Below are positions 33,244 to 42,264 of a DNA stretch of 64,000 nt, in pieces; within the stretch, counting starts at the first letter, position 1; the number at the start of each line of letters is the position of its first letter. Location: positions 310,001-374,000 of the forward strand of contig NC_014643.1 of the NCBI RefSeq assembly GCF_000164695.2. Direction: 5' to 3'. Position numbers and translations under genes: made by a program. Under the pieces are notes generated by a model that was given only the letters and a program-made list of their open reading frames with translations, did no database searches and was not told the origin of the DNA. This DNA comes from Rothia dentocariosa ATCC 17931. Lineage in GTDB: Bacteria > Actinomycetota > Actinomycetes > Actinomycetales > Micrococcaceae.

Positions 33244-36200
33244 TAGAATGTAACCTCCTGCGACTTGCGACGGCGAATGTACGAGACAATGTCACGCTGG
33301 TTGCCGGTCGGTCCGAGATAGTTGAAGGCGAATGCCTGGTGTGCGTAGCCGCCAATCATGTGGGTCGGCTTAAGTAGGATGCGGGTCATCGAGTTGTGAA
33401 TACCGCCGCGTTTGCCGGTGGTTTCGGTCTTCGGCGTCATCATACGCTCCTGAGCGTGGTGCACGTAGCACACGCCCTCAGGCATACGGTGCGAGACAAC
33501 CGCACGACCCACGAACACGCCGTTGGTGTTCACACATTCGATCCATTCGCCGTCCTTGACGCCGATCTTCTCGGCATCCTGGGGGCTCATCCAGGCAGTC
33601 TGACCACCGCGGAAGAGGGTCAGCATATGCTGGTTGTCGAAGTACTGGGAGTGGATAGCCCACTTGTTGTGCGGGGTTAGGTAACGCACTGCAACCGAAA
33701 CGCCGTCGGTCGTACCGATTTCGGGTTCCTTGAAGAGCCCGGTCATATCCAGCGGGGGACGGTAAATCGGCAGTGCCTCGCCCATTTCGTGCATCCAGTC
33801 GTGATCCAAGAAGAAGTGCATACGACCGGTTAGGGTATGGAACGGCTTCTTCTTTTCAATGTTCACGGTGAACGGCGCGTAACGGCGGCCGCCGGTTTCC
33901 GAACCGGACCACTCGGGAGAGGTCATCACGGGCTGCGGGGCTGCCTGGGTCATGGGGAAGGTAATCTTACGTTCCTCGTTACCCTCGGCAAGATCCATCA
34001 GGTGCAGACCGGTCTGCTTCTCAAGTTCTTTGAAGCCCTTAAGCGCCACCTCACCGTTGGAGGTACCAGAGATGCGCAGAATCGACTCGGCGAGCTTGGT
34101 GTCGGTATCCAGTGCAGGACGACCCGCGCCCTTACCGGAGTCCATCACACCAAATTCCTTCGCCATCTGAGCGACTTCGTCCTTCAGATCGTACGTCACG
34201 TATTTGGTGGTGGCGCCAACCTTGTCGAAGAGCGGGCCTACAGAGGTGTACATATCGTACATCGCGCTGTAGTCGCGTTCGACAGTCATGAAGTTCGGCA
34301 TGTTCTTACCGGGAACACCTAACATGCCGGGAGTGCTCTTCCAGTCGGGCGCATGACCGCCGGGCTGCTTGATTTGACCGGGGGTATCGTGCAGGAGCGG
34401 AACCGAAACAATATCCTTGCGGGTGCCCAGGTGCTTCTTGGCCTGGCGTGTGAACTCGTATGAGAGAGCCTTGAAGGTATCGTGGTCGGTTCGTGCTTCC
34501 CACGGCGGGTCGATAGCAGGCGAGAACGCGTGCAGGAAGGGGTGCATATCGGTCGAGGAAATATCGTGCTTCTCGTACCAGGTAGCGGTGGGGAGCACAA
34601 CATCCGACAGCAGGGTCGTGGTGGTCATACGGAAGTCCGAGGTGACCAGCAGATCGAGCTTGCCTTGCGGTGCTTCCTGGTACCAGGTGACCTCACGCGG
34701 AATGGATTCCTCGTGATCGGCGCCCTGCACGTTGTCCATGCTGCCGACAAGGTGCTTGAGGAAGTAGCTCTCACCCTTAGCGGAGGAGCCGAAGAGGTTC
34801 GAGCGCCACAGCATCAGGGTACGCGGCCAGTTCACGGGGTTATCGACGTCTTCAACAGAGAATTCAAGGTCGCCGGAGTTCAGGCGCTGTGCCACATAAT
34901 CGGCGTTATCCTTAGCTTCTCCGCGCGCTACCGCCGCTTCTGCCTTATCGGCGAGGTCGAGCGAGTTCTCAGGGAACTGCGGGTAGAACGGCATCCAGCC
35001 CATACGGGTGGATCGCGCAACAACATCCGCAGTGTGTACGCCTTTGAGCTCGCCGGTGCCCAGCGGGGACTGCAGGTAATCGGTGGAGTAACCGTCCTGG
35101 CGGAACTGGTCGGTATGCATGTACCAGAAACCGGTGCCGATCATATGACGCGGCGGGCGGCTCCAGTCCAAAGCGTTTGCCATATTGGTCAAACCGGTGA
35201 GCGGACGTGCCTTCTCCTGACCCACATAATGAGCCCAGCCGCCGCCGTTGCGGCCCTGGCAGCCGGTCAGGTTCAGCAGAGCCAAGATAGCGCGGTAGGT
35301 TGTATCCGCGTGGTACCACTGGCAAATACCGGCACCGAAGATAATCATAGAACGACCGTGAGAGTCAATAGCGTTCTGCGCAAATTCGCGCGCCACGCGA
35401 ATAACGGCCTCCGGCGGAACTGAAGTAATCTGCTCCTGCCATGCCGGGGTGTTCTGAATCGACCAGTCTTCGTAATCCTTGGCCCAGTCGCCGGGCAGTC
35501 CGGGGCGACCGATACCGTAGGTAGCAAGCATCAAGTCGAAGACGGTGGTAACTTCCTGACCCTCAACATAGGTGACGGGTACGCCGCGGGTCATGATGTC
35601 GCCGTGGCCCTTGGGGTTATCGAAGGTCGGCATCTTGATCTCGACAGCGGCGGACTCGCCCTGCGGCAGATCGCGAATCGAGAGAATGGGTTTGCGCCCG
35701 TCCAATTCAAGGTTCCATTTACCCTGATCAGATTCGGAGTAGCGGTGACCCATCGTACCGTTGGGAACAAAGACCTCGCCGGTTTCGCGATCCATCATGG
35801 CAGTCTTGAAATCGGCGTTTTCCTGGTGCTGCTCCCCCGCCAGGGATGCGGCGGTCAGGAACTTCGAGGGAACCTTCGTGCCGTCTTCACGAGTTTCGAG
35901 GGTAACCAAGAAGGGCAGGTCGGTGTAGGTCAGGGCAAAGTCCTCGAAGAACTCCACGCGCTGATCCACGTAATTTTCCTTGAGAATCACGTGACCCATA
36001 GCCATTGCGAGCGCAGCGTCGGTACCTGCCTGTGCGGGCAACCATTCGTCGGCGAATTTGGTGTTGTCGGCATAGTCAGGGCTGACTGAGACAACCTTGG
36101 TACCGCGGTAGCGCACCTCGGCAACCCAGTGGGCATCCGGGGTACGGGTGACGGGGATGTTTGACCCCCACATGATGAGGTAGGAAGCATCCCACCAGTC

Positions 36201-36965
36201 GCCGGATTCGGGTACGTCGGTCTGGTCACCGAAGACCTGCGGCGATGCTACGGGAAGATCGGCATACCAGTCGTAGAAGCTGGTCATCACGCCGCCGATG
36301 AGCTGGATAAAGCGCACACCGGCACTGAAGGAGACCATCGACATTGCGGGAATTGGGGTGAAGCCGGTGCAGCGGTCGGGTCCGTAGTACTTAATGGTGT
36401 GCACGTGGGCGGCGGCTACGATTTCGAGTGCTTCTGCCCAGGTGGAGCGTACCAATCCGCCTTTACCGCGCGCGCTGACGTAGCGGTTGCGTTTGACGGG
36501 GTCGGAGACGATGGAGTGGAATGCCTCGACCGGGTCGCTGTGCAGGGCTTTTGCTTCGCGGTACATTTCGAGGAGCAGACCGCGCACATAGGGGTATTTC
36601 ACGCGGGTCGGCGAGTAGGTGTACCACGAGAATGCAGCGCCACGGGGGCATCCGCGAGGTTCGTATTCGGGGCGGTCGGGACCGACTGTGGGATAGTCAG
36701 TCTGCTGTGCCTCCCAGGTGATAATGCCGTCTTTGACATACACCTTCCATGAGCAGGAGCCGGTGCAGTTCACGCCGTGGGTTGAGCGAACTTCTTTATC
36801 GTGGCTCCAGCGGTCACGGTAGAAGGTATCGCCTTTACGACCACCTTCACGGAAGACCGCGCGACCGTCATCAGTCTCGTCCCAGCGAGAGAAGAACTTA
36901 CCGAATTTGATCAGCTGATCGGTAAGGGGTCCATCCGGACCTTTGGTCTGTGATGCTTGTTCCAT
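33243..36965 (-). CDS. narG: Respiratory nitrate reductase alpha subunit, molybdopterin enzyme
   Basis: NarG reduces nitrate to nitrite at a bis-MGD molybdenum centre. From the ATG at 36963-36965 it has 1240 residues, the family norm. The FS0 cluster ligands are His63, Cys67, Cys71 and Cys106 (HGVNCTGSCSW, PRGCPRG), and the Mo-ligand aspartate region reads MTSFYDWYADLP. No twin-arginine signal is visible, consistent with the cytoplasmic NarGHI type. An in-frame TTG at 36998 would add 11 residues but sits in the likely promoter. There is no ribosome binding site before the ATG, so translation may be leaderless. Confidence 0.96.
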   Translation of the reverse strand: MEQASQTKGPDGPLTDQLIKFGKFFSRWDETDDGRAVFREGGRKGDTFYRDRWSHDKEVRSTHGVNCTGSCSWKVYVKDGIITWEAQQTDYPTVGPDRPEYEPRGCPRGAAFSWYTYSPTRVKYPYVRGLLLEMYREAKALHSDPVEAFHSIVSDPVKRNRYVSARGKGGLVRSTWAEALEIVAAAHVHTIKYYGPDRCTGFTPIPAMSMVSFSAGVRFIQLIGGVMTSFYDWYADLPVASPQVFGDQTDVPESGDWWDASYLIMWGSNIPVTRTPDAHWVAEVRYRGTKVVSVSPDYADNTKFADEWLPAQAGTDAALAMAMGHVILKENYVDQRVEFFEDFALTYTDLPFLVTLETREDGTKVPSKFLTAASLAGEQHQENADFKTAMMDRETGEVFVPNGTMGHRYSESDQGKWNLELDGRKPILSIRDLPQGESAAVEIKMPTFDNPKGHGDIMTRGVPVTYVEGQEVTTVFDLMLATYGIGRPGLPGDWAKDYEDWSIQNTPAWQEQITSVPPEAVIRVAREFAQNAIDSHGRSMIIFGAGICQWYHADTTYRAILALLNLTGCQGRNGGGWAHYVGQEKARPLTGLTNMANALDWSRPPRHMIGTGFWYMHTDQFRQDGYSTDYLQSPLGTGELKGVHTADVVARSTRMGWMPFYPQFPENSLDLADKAEAAVARGEAKDNADYVAQRLNSGDLEFSVEDVDNPVNWPRTLMLWRSNLFGSSAKGESYFLKHLVGSMDNVQGADHEESIPREVTWYQEAPQGKLDLLVTSDFRMTTTTLLSDVVLPTATWYEKHDISSTDMHPFLHAFSPAIDPPWEARTDHDTFKALSYEFTRQAKKHLGTRKDIVSVPLLHDTPGQIKQPGGHAPDWKSTPGMLGVPGKNMPNFMTVERDYSAMYDMYTSVGPLFDKVGATTKYVTYDLKDEVAQMAKEFGVMDSGKGAGRPALDTDTKLAESILRISGTSNGEVALKGFKELEKQTGLHLMDLAEGNEERKITFPMTQAAPQPVMTSPEWSGSETGGRRYAPFTVNIEKKKPFHTLTGRMHFFLDHDWMHEMGEALPIYRPPLDMTGLFKEPEIGTTDGVSVAVRYLTPHNKWAIHSQYFDNQHMLTLFRGGQTAWMSPQDAEKIGVKDGEWIECVNTNGVFVGRAVVSHRMPEGVCYVHHAQERMMTPKTETTGKRGGIHNSMTRILLKPTHMIGGYAHQAFAFNYLGPTGNQRDIVSYIRRRKSQEVTF

Positions 36966-36998
36966 ACAGCCAATATATCGCAAAAATTGGTACGTCAA
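36966..36998 (-). promoter_or_regulatory. Leaderless-type narG promoter
   Basis: On the minus strand TATATT (36972-36977) is followed by six bases and then the narG ATG. TTGACG (36993-36998) lies 15 bp upstream, a short but usable spacing. This is the TANNNT-N6-ATG geometry of actinobacterial leaderless promoters, and no Shine-Dalgarno sequence exists here. It would give narGHJIK a start independent of the upstream moeB. Confidence 0.55.
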
Positions 36999-37044
36999 AT
37001 ACGATATAAAAATATTCTCTAATTCAGGGAATTCATAGGGTTAC

Positions 37045-38253
37045 TTAGACCGTAAGCCACCCGGAAATTCCGCCCACTAAAACACGCACGGGAATGTCTG
37101 TAACGGCGGCAATATCCCGCGCTGCCTCCAACGCCCGCGTGTATCCAGTGCAGTAAACCACAAGATATTTCGATGCGGGGTCAACTTTCTCGCGGATTCT
37201 CGCGGCAAGACTGCCTTCGCGGGCAGCTTCCAAGATTTCCGTAAGGGGCAGATTAATTGCCCCATCGATCGCAAAAGAAGAAAACTCGATAGCTTCACGG
37301 ACATCTATAAGGGTCATTTTTTCGTGCTGCGAAAGCTGCCGGGCTTGAACAGGGGTTATGTCTTCTAACTTTTGCGTGTGATGGTTACCCGTCAATTTTC
37401 CTGAATTATGACGAAATATTAAGTGATTTTTAGTGTCTTGACTCTCTTGAGGGTGAGTTTCTACCGATTTCTTAGGTTTTGCTTGCATCGAAGCTAAGAG
37501 AGGTATATATTCCCATTTTCCTGTTAACGCGGAGTATAGCCCAACCTCACCTAACAGCGGCTTTCCGGAACCCGTGATGACCTTAATAGCCTCCATTGCC
37601 ATCGCTGAGCCGACTACACCGGCGAGCGCCCCAATAATCCCGGCGGTACTGCACGAAGGAACGCTTCCCGGTGCGGGGGCCTGCGGGTAGAGGTCCTCAT
37701 AGACCGGCCCGTGACCTGCCCAGAATACGCTGAGCTGTGCGTCGAAACCCAGGATTGCCGCCCAAATATGCGGTATACCCAACTGTTGTGCCGCAGCTGA
37801 AACCGCATAGCGAGCCTCAAAATTATCGCTGCCGTCAAGTACTGCATCCGCGCCGGTAAGAAGGTTCAGGGCGTTAGTATCGGTGAGGCGTTCGCGGGCA
37901 ACGGTCACCGTGATGAAAGGGTTGAGCGCGCGCATTGTTTCGGATGCCGACTCTGCCTTCGAGTTTCCCGACCGTGCATAAGTGTGAATGACCTGTCGGT
38001 GTAGATTTGAGACTTCAATAGAATCATCATCGATGATGATAATCTCGCCCACCCCGGCTCCCGCAAGATAGAGCAGGGCGGGGGCGCCAAGCCCACCAGC
38101 GCCAAGCACAGCAACCCGTGCCGCCTTCAGTTTCAGCTGCCCTGCCATGCCAATCTCGGGCAGAATCAGCTGACGCGCATAGAAGGCACGTTCGGCCGCG
38201 CTCAGCTGAGTTACGGGCTCCGGCGTGGTTTCGGGGTCTGGGATAAAGCTCAT
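37045..38253 (-). CDS. moeB: MoeB/MoeZ-type sulfurylase: ThiF adenylyltransferase fused to rhodanese
   Basis: This 402-residue protein adenylates and sulfurates the C-terminal Gly-Gly of MoaD. The N-terminal E1-like domain (residues about 20-265) shows the nucleotide motif GAGGLG at 51-56 and the IDDDSIEVSNLHRQ segment. A Thr/Lys/His-rich linker follows, then a C-terminal rhodanese domain with the persulfide cysteine in YCTGYTRA (Cys368). The zinc CxxC of E. coli MoeB is replaced by EDLYP, as in actinobacterial MoeZ. It sits between moaE and narG on the same strand. Confidence 0.92.
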   Translation of the reverse strand: MSFIPDPETTPEPVTQLSAAERAFYARQLILPEIGMAGQLKLKAARVAVLGAGGLGAPALLYLAGAGVGEIIIIDDDSIEVSNLHRQVIHTYARSGNSKAESASETMRALNPFITVTVARERLTDTNALNLLTGADAVLDGSDNFEARYAVSAAAQQLGIPHIWAAILGFDAQLSVFWAGHGPVYEDLYPQAPAPGSVPSCSTAGIIGALAGVVGSAMAMEAIKVITGSGKPLLGEVGLYSALTGKWEYIPLLASMQAKPKKSVETHPQESQDTKNHLIFRHNSGKLTGNHHTQKLEDITPVQARQLSQHEKMTLIDVREAIEFSSFAIDGAINLPLTEILEAAREGSLAARIREKVDPASKYLVVYCTGYTRALEAARDIAAVTDIPVRVLVGGISGWLTV

Positions 38254-38290
38254 CCTGATGGTATCTTTCGCGGGAATACGTGTTGAGTCT

Positions 38291-38779
38291 CTAGGTATCT
38301 ATACCCACCCATTCGGTGCTGCCGTCTGTCAGCTCCTGTTCTTTCCAAATGGGAACCTGGGCTTTCACACGGTCAGCCACCGCCTCGCAGGCCTCGAAGG
38401 CTCGCCCACGATGTGCTGCAGCGGCAAGCACCGTCAGCGCGGACTCTCCTATAGCGATAGGACCGACGCGGTGAACTGCCCACAGACGAACCCCCTCCAG
38501 CTCATCCGCTACAGACTGCACAACACGCGCAATATATTCTTTCGCCTGCGGATGCGCACTATAGGAAAGCCCGCGCACCGCACTGCCGTGATCATGGTTG
38601 CGTACAATGCCGTCGAATACAACAAGGGCGCCCATGGCTTCTGTCATGACCTGAGCCTTCGCGGCGGCGGCGAGCGGCTCTAAGGCTTCCTCGGTAATAT
38701 CGGTGAAAATGACTACCGAACCGGTGGGCTCAGCGCCATGCGCCCCGCTGTGGTCGAGCCCCTGCGGCTTAGTGGTCAT
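38291..38779 (-). CDS. moaE: Molybdopterin synthase catalytic subunit
   Basis: MoaE transfers sulfur from MoaD thiocarboxylate to precursor Z, forming molybdopterin. The 162-residue protein shows GALVVFDGIVRNHDHGSAVRGLSYSAHPQAK, RLWAVHRVGPIAIGE and AAAHRGRAFEACE, all family hallmarks. The N-terminal 20 residues form a flexible extension. Its ATG lies inside the end of mogA (11-bp overlap), so the two are coupled. Confidence 0.94.
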   Translation of the reverse strand: MTTKPQGLDHSGAHGAEPTGSVVIFTDITEEALEPLAAAAKAQVMTEAMGALVVFDGIVRNHDHGSAVRGLSYSAHPQAKEYIARVVQSVADELEGVRLWAVHRVGPIAIGESALTVLAAAAHRGRAFEACEAVADRVKAQVPIWKEQELTDGSTEWVGIDT

Positions 38780-39287
38780 GATAGTCCTCCATCTGGCGGC
38801 AAATATGTTCCACGAGCGGGTCCAGGGTTTTCACTCCATCTTTAACCCCGCCGCGCGACCCGGGTAGAGTCATCACGAAGGTTTTATCGATCACGCCCGC
38901 AACCCCGCGTGAGAGCACGGCGGAAGATACGTTCTGCAGGCCGTTCGCCCAGAAAGCGTGCATAATTCCGGGGATTTCTTTATCCAAATGCGGGCGTACC
39001 GCCTCTACGGTCTGATCGTCCGTGTTCAGCCCGGTACCGCCGCTGGTGAGAATAAACGTGGGCAGGTTATTATTCTTCTTCCCATCGGCAATGAGGGAGT
39101 TGAAGTAGTCGATAATCTGCCGGTCTTCGATCACGACGGCATCCGGGGTCTTAAACCCGCGTGAACGCAGCCATTCAACCGCGATAGGCCCCGATTTATC
39201 CTCATAGATACCGCGGGCGGCGCGAGTAGACGCCACGATAACAAGCCCGGTCAGATTCTCGGGAAGCTGGATTTCTTCTGCACTCAC
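38769..39287 (-). CDS. mogA: Molybdopterin adenylyltransferase
   Basis: MogA adenylates molybdopterin before MoeA inserts molybdenum. I chose the GTG at 39285-39287, which follows GAGGGAG and gives a 172-residue protein starting VSAEEIQLPENLTGLVIVAS; the frame is open 20 codons further but without a binding site. The core motif TSGGTGLNTDDQT and the PGSRGGVKDG segment, which binds the pterin, are visible. It lies between moaC and moaE in the minus-strand Moco run. MoaB-type naming would be equally possible. Confidence 0.9.
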   Translation of the reverse strand: MSAEEIQLPENLTGLVIVASTRAARGIYEDKSGPIAVEWLRSRGFKTPDAVVIEDRQIIDYFNSLIADGKKNNNLPTFILTSGGTGLNTDDQTVEAVRPHLDKEIPGIMHAFWANGLQNVSSAVLSRGVAGVIDKTFVMTLPGSRGGVKDGVKTLDPLVEHICRQMEDYHDH

Positions 39288-39358
39288 AATGTGCTCCCTC
39301 TCATGCTGTTGTTCATAGGTTTTCCTCTGGGCTTCGCAAAATAGCAAAGTGTGAAACG

Positions 39359-39865
39359 CTAAACAGCCCAGTCGCCGGATTTTCCGCCGGATTTCTCCAA
39401 AACCCGAATATTGCTGATCACTGCGTATTTATCGACCGCCTTAATCATGTCGAAAATCGTCAGCGCTGCGGTCGAAACAGCGGTTAGCGCCTCCATCTCA
39501 ACCCCGGTAACGCCCCGGGTTTTCACCGACGCCACAATACGCACAAAATCCTCGCCACGCTCAAAATCCAGGGTAATTTTACCCAAGGGCAACGGGTGGC
39601 ATAGCGGAATAATATCCGGGGTACGTTTAGCGCCCATAATACCCGCCACACGCGCAACCGGCAGGGCATCCCCCTTAGGCAAATCGGCATCAAAAATCTT
39701 GGCGATCACATCGGCACGAGTGTGCACGGTTCCCTCAGCGAGCGCTGTGCGTGTGGTGACGTCTTTCAAAGTCACATCAACCATATGGGCCGACCCGTCG
39801 GCGCGCACATGAGTCAAGTCTTGGGCTGGCTGTGCCGCATCGGAGCGAAGATTCTTCTCAGTCAC
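39359..39865 (-). CDS. moaC: Cyclic pyranopterin monophosphate synthase
   Basis: MoaC completes the conversion started by MoaA and yields cPMP, the first stable Moco intermediate. The 168-residue protein shows [30 protein letters not shown] and [26 protein letters not shown], which include the active-site Lys, His and Asp. It starts with GTG at 39863-39865 behind AAGGATAAATC. The gap to moeA is 45 bp. Confidence 0.95.
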   Translation of the reverse strand: MTEKNLRSDAAQPAQDLTHVRADGSAHMVDVTLKDVTTRTALAEGTVHTRADVIAKIFDADLPKGDALPVARVAGIMGAKRTPDIIPLCHPLPLGKITLDFERGEDFVRIVASVKTRGVTGVEMEALTAVSTAALTIFDMIKAVDKYAVISNIRVLEKSGGKSGDWAV

Positions 39866-39910
39866 GATTTATCCTTAAGGTCTGTGTTGGGGTGAGGGTT
39901 TTAGCCACGT

Positions 39911-41290
39911 TCAGTTATCCGTAAGTCGGATGCGGTGGTACCGCACCGCTTCTCCCCCGGTGTACGTAGTACCCGGCGCCAGCTCGATAAGCACATCGGC
40001 GGTCGCGGCGTGATGCAGCAGATGCGATCCGGGCAAAACATCGGGGTACAGCTCCACCTGATAGGTTCCCGGTTCGGTCTCAACCATCGCCAGGTTACCG
40101 CGCAAAAATTGGCGTTTATTGGCCGGTGCTGTCAACGGCTTATCAATGACGAGCACGCCGCGCGGGGCATTTTCGAGAGTCGCCATGCGCGAAGCCACCT
40201 CGTGCGGAGTGCCGTAGGGACCGCCCGCACGCAGGTAGGGGCGAAGCATCAGCACATAGGAAATAAGGGTACTGACGGGGTTACCAGGGAAAGAAATCAT
40301 GGGCAGACGGTGCCCGTTGAAATCCAGCACGTTCACGCCCTGTGGCCCGCCGGGCTGCTGGCTCACATGCCCAAACCAACTGAGCGGAATTGGCAGCCCC
40401 AAAGACGGTGCCATAGCGATGGCATTGCGCACCACTTCGTATTTGCCGTGGCTGATCCCGCCGGAGGTAATAATAATATCCGGTGCGAAAGTCTCATACT
40501 CTTCGCGCAAATGCTCGATCAGAAGCTCCGGGTCGTCCCCGATCGAGATGCGCCGCACCACGGCGCCGTCCTCGACCAGCATTGAGGTGAGCATGGGACC
40601 GTTAGCATCATAAATCTGGCCATAGGCGAGCTCTGTGGCCGTATCGTCGCCGTCTTCGGTGAGAGTGGGGCGAATCTCGTCGCCGCCGGTGCACACCAGC
40701 ACGCGCGGTCCGCAGGCAACCGTCACGCGAGTATACCCCTGTGCGGCTAGTGTACCCAGTAACGCGGGGGTCACGCGTTCCCCAGAGCGCGCCATGATTT
40801 GCCCAGCCACCACGTCTTCGCCGCGGCGACGTATAAACTGCCCTTTGGGCGCTTTAGGGAGCCTAATTTTTTCGCTGGGACGCCCGAAGGATTCGGGTAA
40901 GTCGGGATATTCGATGCGCTCAGAATGCTCAACCGGAACCACCGCCACATATCCCTTAGGAATGGGGGCACCGGTCATAATTGGATAGGTTAAATCGTCG
41001 GATGCGCGCGAACGCTGCAGCGGCCGCCCCGCCGGAATTTCACGCCCCACCGTAAAGATGCGGTTCTCACGGCTGGCGCCCTCGGCGGTTAGAGCATAAC
41101 CATCCATCTGGGAGTTATCAAAGCTCGGTACATCAAGCCTGGCCAGCACATCCTGCGCAAGGATGCGGTCGGTAGCACGCGCCAGCGGCAGGTTTTCGGC
41201 GCGACCAATAAAAGTATCACGCAGTAAAAGCGCCAGATAGGCGCGATACTCTTCGGTGCTGGGGGTGCCATCGAACTGGGGCTTGTGCAT
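39911..41290 (-). CDS. moeA: Molybdopterin molybdenumtransferase, copy 1
   Basis: MoeA inserts molybdate into adenylylated molybdopterin. The ATG at 41288-41290 follows GGGAGTACAG and gives 459 residues; a TTG four codons upstream is not needed. Conserved parts are DNSQMDGYAL, the PAGRP/TGAPIPKGYVAVVPVEH segment, the TSGGISHGKYEVV motif and SFPGNPVSTLISYV. It lies between modB and moaC. A second, shorter moeA is at 45587, and the two differ in sequence, so they may serve different enzymes or steps. Confidence 0.93.
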   Translation of the reverse strand: MHKPQFDGTPSTEEYRAYLALLLRDTFIGRAENLPLARATDRILAQDVLARLDVPSFDNSQMDGYALTAEGASRENRIFTVGREIPAGRPLQRSRASDDLTYPIMTGAPIPKGYVAVVPVEHSERIEYPDLPESFGRPSEKIRLPKAPKGQFIRRRGEDVVAGQIMARSGERVTPALLGTLAAQGYTRVTVACGPRVLVCTGGDEIRPTLTEDGDDTATELAYGQIYDANGPMLTSMLVEDGAVVRRISIGDDPELLIEHLREEYETFAPDIIITSGGISHGKYEVVRNAIAMAPSLGLPIPLSWFGHVSQQPGGPQGVNVLDFNGHRLPMISFPGNPVSTLISYVLMLRPYLRAGGPYGTPHEVASRMATLENAPRGVLVIDKPLTAPANKRQFLRGNLAMVETEPGTYQVELYPDVLPGSHLLHHAATADVLIELAPGTTYTGGEAVRYHRIRLTDN

Positions 41291-41320
41291 CTGTACTCCC
41301 AAATGGTGATGAATTATCTA

Positions 41321-42187
41321 CTAGCTATTGTAAAAGGCTTTGGCACGCAGTTTCTTCACCACGGAAAATAGGCCGAGCAGGCCAAAGATGCACACGTACA
41401 GGCTTATGAGCATGAGGGCATTGCCCAATGCGGAGCTCATGCTTCCGCCAGCGATCGCCAATTCGATACCGAGCGGAATAGTTTCGGTTTTACCCTGCAC
41501 ATTACCCGCAAAGGTGACGGTGGCACCGAATTCGCCGAGCGCACGTGCGAAGGAAAGCAGGAAAGCGGTGGCAATTCCCGGTGCAGCTAAGGGAAGGAGC
41601 ACCCTATAGGTGATTTCGGAGGATTTTGCCCCTTCCACCCGAGCTATCTGCTCATATTCTTCAGGAATAGCCTGCAGGGTTGTTACGGCGGTCGCCACGA
41701 AGAAAGGCAGAGCCACGAAAGTTTGGGCAAGAATAACTGCGGTGGGTGTAAAGGGAATTATGATGCCCAGGTGGTACAGATGCTCACCGATCATACCCTT
41801 GCGTCCCCAGAAGAAGAGCAGCCCCAAACCCGAAACCACCGGGGAGAGGATCACGGGCGTATAAATAATCGCGTACAGTACTCCCCCAAATTTTTTCAGG
41901 CGAGAGCGGCTGAGCACTTTAGAGAGCACCAGCGCTAAGGGGGCGCCTAAAAGCCCGCAGATCAGCGTTGAAATACTGGCGGTGGTGAGCGAAAGACGCG
42001 CGGCGTCGAGAACTTCTTTGTCGATAATGTCGTGCAGGCGCATCCAGGGGATGTTGTACAGCAAACCCACGAGCGGGCCCAGAATAAGCAGGAAACCCAG
42101 GAGCGCAGGAACGACAAAATAACGGGGAACGGCGGTGAAAGCGGTATGTTTTTTCACGGGTACGTCTTTCGGAATCTGCGGCGACAC
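41321..42187 (-). CDS. modB: Molybdate ABC transporter permease
   Basis: ModB forms the membrane channel for molybdate uptake. I chose the GTG at 42185-42187, which follows a perfect AGGAGG, giving 288 residues. It has about six membrane segments and the ABC-permease EAA loop, here EYEQIARVEGAKSSEITYRVLLPLAAPGI. It follows modA by 77 bp. No modC ATPase gene lies with modAB, which is unusual for this transporter. Confidence 0.92.
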   Translation of the reverse strand: MSPQIPKDVPVKKHTAFTAVPRYFVVPALLGFLLILGPLVGLLYNIPWMRLHDIIDKEVLDAARLSLTTASISTLICGLLGAPLALVLSKVLSRSRLKKFGGVLYAIIYTPVILSPVVSGLGLLFFWGRKGMIGEHLYHLGIIIPFTPTAVILAQTFVALPFFVATAVTTLQAIPEEYEQIARVEGAKSSEITYRVLLPLAAPGIATAFLLSFARALGEFGATVTFAGNVQGKTETIPLGIELAIAGGSMSSALGNALMLISLYVCIFGLLGLFSVVKKLRAKAFYNS

Positions 42188-42264
42188 AGCCGCCTCCTGT
42201 AAGAATCTCACAAGGTTCTTTCAGGAGGCGACCGTTACGTGACAGCTGTTGTGCGCTGAAGATT

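Noticed and set aside
36966-36998. Longer narG starting at the TTG at 36998
   Set aside because: The extra 11 residues have no family match, and the TTG lies in the TTGACG of the likely promoter.
36960-37045. FNR-type site (TTGAT-N4-ATCAA) at narG
   Set aside because: Only a loose TTGA...CCAA pattern is present; it does not match the consensus well enough.
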